64,000 nucleotides of DNA from Branchiostoma lanceolatum (taxonomy: Eukaryota > Chordata > Leptocardii > Amphioxiformes > Branchiostomatidae). Location of the stretch: assembly GCF_035083965.1 (NCBI RefSeq), contig NC_089726.1:20754559-20818558 (forward strand), read 5' to 3'. Both the position numbers and the translations under genes were made by a program. The notes under the pieces were generated by a model. That model saw nothing but the letters and a program-made list of their open reading frames with translations. It was not told the origin of the DNA and searched no databases. Shown one piece after another: positions 59,213 to 64,000 of this stretch; within the stretch, counting starts at the first letter, position 1, and the number at the start of each line of letters is the position of its first letter.

Positions 59213-59426
59213 GTGTCTTTTCAGAGTACTCATCTGACTGAACTGCCTACTACACTCCCCAAACTTTTAAGGTTGCTCCCCTGTGTGAAGACGTATGTGA
59301 GTCTTCAGATGACCCAAATCACTGAACTGTTTGTTGCATTCTTCATAGGTGTATGGTTTCTCACCGGTGTGAGTCCGCAAGTGTCCTTTTAGAGCACTCA
59401 TCTGACTGAACTGCCTACTACATTCC
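59213..59426 (-). pseudogene. ZNF3 fingers between its stop and the transposon
   Basis: Minus strand: [20 protein letters not shown], then [14 protein letters not shown] with its first Cys lost (YTYEEC), then a stop, then [16 protein letters not shown], which breaks at the TTAA. Confidence 0.82.
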
Positions 59427-60332
59427 TCACCGTTTCTCACCAGTGTGAGTCAGAATGTGAGTCTTCAGATTACTCAGCTGACCAAACTGCCTGCTGCACT
59501 TCTCACACCTGTAAGGTGTCTCACCAGTATGAGTCTGCATGTGTCTCTTCAGATTACTCAGTACACTGAATTGCCTGCTGCACTCCTCACACTTGTAAGG
59601 TTTCTCACCAGAGTGAGTCCGCATGTGAGTCCTCAGACTTCCAAAATGACTGAACTGCCTGCTGCACTTCTCACACTTGAATGGTTTCTCCCCTGTGTGA
59701 GTACGCACATGACTCTTCAGATGACCCAGCCGACTAAACTGCCTGCTACACTCCTCACACTTGTGGGGTTTTTCACCTGTGTGAGTCTGCATGTGTTTCT
59801 TCAGGCAACTCAGCCCACTGAACTGCCTGCTACACTCTTCACACTTGTAAGATTTCTTCCCTGTGTGAGTACGCATGTGAGTCTTCAGAGCACCCCGCTC
59901 ACTGAAATGCCTACTGCACTCCTCACAGCTGTAGGGTTTCTCCCCTGTGTGAGTACGCATGTGATTCTTCAAGCTTCCCAGCCTATTAAATTGTCTGCTG
60001 CATTCCTCACACCTGTAGGGTTTCTCACCAGTGTGAGTGCGCATGTGGGTCTTCAGATAACCTAACCGACTGAACTGCCTGCTGCACTCCTCACACCCAT
60101 AGGGTTTCTCTCCCGTGTGAGTCCGTATGTGTCTCTTCAGATGACTCAGAAAACTAAAATGCCTGCTGCACTCCTCACACCTGTACACTTTCACGTCTTT
60201 GTCTCTCCTACTGGACTCCTCCCCAACCTCCTCACGTCTTTCTCCTTGCCAGGTGGAAACACTGTCGGCAGAACCCCCTGCTGCTCCTCTCCTGACGTCA
60301 TCCAAACCTCGTATTTCTTCTGTTGTTGCCAT
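59427..60332 (-). CDS. ZNF3: C2H2 zinc-finger protein, 9 fingers, truncated
   Basis: Start [12 protein letters not shown] at 60332, after the acceptor CAG at 60344-60345. N-terminus and first seven fingers nearly match ZNF1, then fingers SVLSNLKRH and GQLSNLKTH. The stop after THTGEKR comes from a ~12-base deletion in the next linker (GEKP-YKC region missing), not from a point mutation. Downstream fingers are readable to 59213 and, past the transposon, at 50190-50479. The gene is thus broken twice; a 9-finger product may still be made. Its 5' exon is at 61669-61970. Confidence 0.9.
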   Translation of the reverse strand: MATTEEIRGLDDVRRGAAGGSADSVSTWQGERREEVGEESSRRDKDVKVYRCEECSRHFSFLSHLKRHIRTHTGEKPYGCEECSRQFSRLGYLKTHMRTHTGEKPYRCEECSRQFNRLGSLKNHMRTHTGEKPYSCEECSRHFSERGALKTHMRTHTGKKSYKCEECSRQFSGLSCLKKHMQTHTGEKPHKCEECSRQFSRLGHLKSHVRTHTGEKPFKCEKCSRQFSHFGSLRTHMRTHSGEKPYKCEECSRQFSVLSNLKRHMQTHTGETPYRCEKCSRQFGQLSNLKTHILTHTGEKR

Positions 60333-61668
60333 GTCAACAATTTCTGTATACAGAATGAGACAAAATATTCAACCGTGAGGCAGTTAAATAAGCTATCCCT
60401 GTTTCCTGTTTTCAATATTGTCGGCTGCGTTTTACAATCAGGTAATGTTTTTACAGGAAACAAGCCTTATCTGGTCACCTCTGACATCAGTTTGTGGGTG
60501 TGGCCATGAGTCACCAAAATGCCCCACTTAAATTGCAACACATCATGTAACAACGCTGTAGCGCTCTTGTTCGCCGACCCCTATCAATTACTTATAATTA
60601 CTTTAAGTGCTAGTTCCCTCCCTGCTAGAACTGAGGCTTGACTCAGCGTTATTGTTTCTATGATCTCCAAGCAGATGTAACAGTCGGGATTGTTTTGAGC
60701 GTTTTGAGCTTGTCGGTGTTTTGTGAGCTTTTCTGGAGATAACGGGCTTTTTTTTGTACAGCTACCCTCCTATTACCAAAAAGTAGGGTATCTGGAAAAG
60801 TGCGGCATCTTCAGAAAAACGTTTTTAAAAAAGGCACAAATTACACTCAAAACAATCCCGAGCTACATCTGCTTGGAGATCACGGTTACTCGAGAAACAA
60901 TGTGTGAATTCCCAATAGATACTATGCACTCATCTGTAAATCGTCTACAAAATAATTTACAATATTGAGAACCCATACAAAGACTGAGAAATAGTAGAGT
61001 AAAAATGGTTGAGTAAAAAATGGTAGCGTAAATGTATGCGATTGTCAGTTATGCCATGAGGCTGTTTTTAGAGTAACACTACAATAGTTAGTGGACTGTC
61101 CCCTGAAATTCACACTTTCCTAGGAAACTGACTTCAGGGTTAATGGACTCCAGATGTAAGCATTGGACGCGAACTTTCGGGCTAAGGGCGCATGTAGAGG
61201 TTTCCAGTATACGGAAAACAGATACCTGAGTCCTTTCCATATAAGCATTTGCGACCGTGATCGCTAAGTGTAGATTCAAGACGCTGTATGTTGAAATTTC
61301 ACAAGTCAACGTGACAAAGCGTCATTATTGCCCCGTTTGAATCTAAAAATCCAACAAAATCCAATAACCCCCACCGACCCTCTCCCTGTTTATGTTGTAT
61401 ACTTCCCGACCGCCAATTCCTGAACAATCTTAATTTTTGACAGCCAAACAGTTAAACCCAGCACCAAATATATGACAAGCTTTGCTAAGTTTTTAGTACG
61501 ATATGTTTCTACGCAGCTGCACAAAACAAAAATAGGTTTGACCGACTGATGACAGTCCAGAGAAAATGGATGCCGGCGTGGCTCATATTCACGACACTTT
61601 CTTCTCTTCTCTTCCTTACATTGTTCTACAAACCTCTGAATACCGATTCACAAGTCAAGTCTTCTTAC

Positions 61669-61970
61669 CTGGAACTTCGTTGACACACAGGCGACTGATG
61701 AATCACTAGAATTCGCTACGGAATGAATGCGGACTCCTTTTCCAAGGACGAGAAACGACCCTGGTCACTCATCAGCGAGAAAATAGAATCCTCGGAAACA
61801 GGATGTCGTTATTCTTTGACCCGGAAGTATTGCCGAGCTGGAGGTCAAATATCGTTCCCTGATTACCCATCAGCTGTATATGACCGTCCGCTGACCTTAT
61901 GTGGACTGATTCGTGTCCAGCAGTCCACGTTCGGCATTTTTCTGGACCGCCGCGGAAAAATAAACACAAT
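61669..61970 (-). promoter_or_regulatory. ZNF3 5' non-coding exon and promoter region
   Basis: Donor CCAG|GTAAGAAG (61668 downward). Almost identical to the ZNF1 copy at 43948-44240. The intervening intron (60346-61668) is also collinear with that of ZNF1 apart from the 42.4-kb retroposon. Confidence 0.72.
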
Positions 61971-62039
61971 TTAGTTTTTCCTCTGGCTGCCTGTGCAAGT
62001 TATATCATCAAGTCATTGAATAGAACAACAAAATATTCA

Positions 62040-62838
62040 CATTTTTGGTTGCTTTATTTCACATAACGATGACCTTCTTCAATATGTAGATGGCAAAATT
62101 GAACAAATACATGCCAACTAAGACACTGTAGCACTTCTGACATTGCTTCAAATAACCAATACAGAAAACTTGAAAGATGACTCTAAGCATACTTATTTTC
62201 TAACAAAAATACAAAGTAAAACTAAACTAGTAAACTAAGCTAAACTTAACAATTAAATTACGCTGAATGTTATACAGAATAATAAGTGATGAACAACATA
62301 TCAACTAATGCTACCGTTACAAAAGTCGATATTGTTAGAGAACAAATATTCCTAATACCTATTTGTACTTCCGCTACTTTAAACCTCGTACTTCTACTAC
62401 AATGTTTAACATATTAAAGTTTGTTTTTTTAACCGAAGAAATCTTGTACCGAAACAGAACCAAATAACCAAACAAAACCTACAAGATAATTACATTTCTG
62501 TGGTAATCTTAAGGTTTATTTCCTAGCTGCGCCACGTGCGCTTCATCTCAAACCTACAGTCCCATTGACTTATTTCGACCAGTGCTCTGGTCCTTTTTCA
62601 AACCTGTATGATTTTCGATATAACCAACATGGTAAACCTAAACTTTGTTAGCTTGCATATAAATCGAGGAAGTAACATATCTTACAAACTACTTTCTATC
62701 TAAAGTGGTCTGGCATAGAAGGTTTCTCCTATGTGAGTGCGCGAGTGTTTCTTTAATGTTCCCAGTTCAAAGATAAGCCTGGTGAACTCCTCAATAACAA
62801 GGTTTCTCTCCTGTGAGTCCGCACGTGTTTCTTCAGAT
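62040..62838 (-). other. ZNF4 3' region, paralogous to 44320-45110
   Basis: Collinear with the ZNF2 3' region (AACGATGACCTTCTTCAA, TTCCTAGCTGCGCCACGTGCGC), including the decayed finger fragment near 62700-62838. Confidence 0.7.
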
Positions 62839-63478
62839 TTAGTTGGCTACTGTACTTTCTGCTACATCCCCAAATCTGTAAGGTTTCTCCCCTGTGTGAG
62901 TGCGCATGTGTTTCTTTAGAGCACCCAGCTCAATAAACCGCCTGACGCACTGCTCACACTTGTAGGGTTTCTCACCAGTGTGAGTCCGCTTGTGCTTCTT
63001 CAGAGTACCCATCTCACTGAACTGCCTGCCGAAATCCTCACACTTGTAGGGTTTCTCCCCAGTGTGAGTACGCATGTGAGCCTTCAGATGACCCAGCCGA
63101 CTGAACTGTTTGCTGCACTCCTCACACTTGTAGGGTTTCTCCCCTGTGTGAGTGCGCATGTGTTTCTTTAAAGCACCCAGCTCAATAAACCGCCTGCCGC
63201 ACTCCTCACACTTGTAGGGTTTCTCCCCTGTGTGAGTACGCATGTTAGCCTTCAGATGACCCAGCCGACTGAACTGTTTGTCGCACTCCTCACACTTGTA
63301 GGGTTTCTCCCATGTGTGAGTGCGCATGTGTTTCTTTAGAGCACCCAGCTCAATAAACCGCCTCCCGCACTGCTCACACTTGGAAGGTTTCTCACCAGTG
63401 TGAGTCCGCTTGTGTTTCTTTAGAGTACCCATCTCACTGAACTGTCTGCTGCATTCCTCACACTTGTAGAGTTTCTCC
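62839..63478 (-). pseudogene. ZNF4: zinc-finger gene, 5' part replaced by a LINE
   Basis: Seven fingers remain, ending in the same tail YRFGDVAESTVAN as ZNF2. Finger 3 has lost a His (LKANMRTH) and finger 6 a Cys (YKCEDF). The frame opens to 63498, but residues before EKLYKCEEC (MVAADQL) come from LINE sequence, so the N-terminus, start and promoter are missing here. Not a normal gene product unless rescued by a new promoter. Confidence 0.85.
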
Positions 63479-64000
63479 AGCTGGTCTGCAGCAACCACAG
63501 AGGTATCACCTTACTGTCCATCCCCGGTAAGCTGTTCACCCGCATCCTGCTCACTAGAGCCATCCCTGCCATCAGGAGCAGACATCGCCTACAACAGGCA
63601 GGCTTCATGCCGAACCGCTCCACCACTGACCACATTTCTGCACTTCGCCTTGCCATTGAGAAGGCCCGCGAGTTCAGGAAAGACAGGCACCTCTATATTG
63701 CATTTATAGACCTTAGAGCTGCTTTTGACACAGTGGATCATGCTTCCCTCTGGAATATCCTGAGATTGCTTGGAGCCCCACAGAAGATACTCACCCTGTT
63801 CCAACAACTGTACAACACTGCAGAGAGCTGCGTCAGAGTGAATGGCAAGGAGTCGGAATGGTTCACCATCAACAGCGGAGTTCGTCAGGGATGCGTGGCT
63901 GCACCGGACCTCTTCAACTGTGTCATCGACTACCTGATGACCAAGGTCTGCGAACGTGTTCCTGGGGTGTCCTTTGGGCAGTACAACCTGGCAGACCTGG
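63479..64000 (+). mobile_element. LINE reverse-transcriptase fragment, runs off the window
   Basis: A plus-strand frame with no start codon reads NHRGITLLSIPGKLFTRIL, QQAGFMPNRSTTDHISAL, LYIAFIDLRAAFDTVDHASL and SGVRQGCVAAPDLFN: RT motifs with the F-x-D-x-x-x-A-F-D and G-V-R-Q-G-C signatures of RTE/Jockey-class non-LTR elements. No stop up to base 64000. It abuts ZNF4 finger sequence at 63478/63479, so its 5' part is missing. Confidence 0.88.

Overview
The window is animal nuclear DNA: genes with introns and GT-AG splice sites, dense transposon debris, tRNA-derived SINEs and clustered C2H2 zinc-finger genes. The zinc-finger style ([17 protein letters not shown] repeats), the SINE families and the transposon mix suggest a cephalochordate (Branchiostoma, amphioxus). 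That species call is inference, not a database match.

Layout. 1-17.6 kb is repeat territory: a dimeric ~447-bp satellite (about 1.32-5.69 kb), a 613-bp TIR element, a TTCACAT motif field, an orphan copy of the zinc-finger 5' exon (7.2-8.0 kb), a 4.48-kb TIR element (8954-13436) apparently nested in a piggyBac-like element, one isolated kinase-like exon (13.95-14.07 kb), a fold-back element and a 9-bp minisatellite. 17.6-33.3 kb holds, on the minus strand, a ten-exon gene for a secreted-then-membrane M28-peptidase-like protein (signal peptide, M28 fold, beta-rich stalk, one TM helix). Exon phases chain correctly except at one junction, where an exon is probably missing from my model. Several residues that M28 enzymes need are replaced, so it may be a pseudo-peptidase. 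Upstream, its promoter plus signal-peptide exon occurs twice more in tandem (34.4 and 36.8 kb).

39.2-63.5 kb is a minus-strand cluster of zinc-finger genes made of two pairs, ZNF1+ZNF2 (39.2-48.6 kb) and ZNF3+ZNF4 (49.4-63.5 kb), each pair derived from one ancestral pair. Each gene has a non-coding 5' exon, one intron and one coding exon whose 3' fingers are decaying. ZNF4 is cut off by a LINE reverse-transcriptase fragment that runs off the right edge.

The most striking object is an 8.73-kb DNA transposon (50484-59208) with 1.1-kb terminal inverted repeats, a TTAA target duplication and a five-exon transposase-like gene (~1185 aa; Cys/His N-terminal module, candidate DDE residues including SDNAGCYH, C2H2 finger, SAP-like tail). 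It inserted into a finger linker of ZNF3: joining the two flanks through one TTAA restores the reading frame of the linker (KRHLRTH). I cannot place this transposase in a named superfamily with confidence. Much of the remaining sequence consists of introns and intergenic DNA filled with SINE, LINE and MITE remnants, several with readable target-site duplications.
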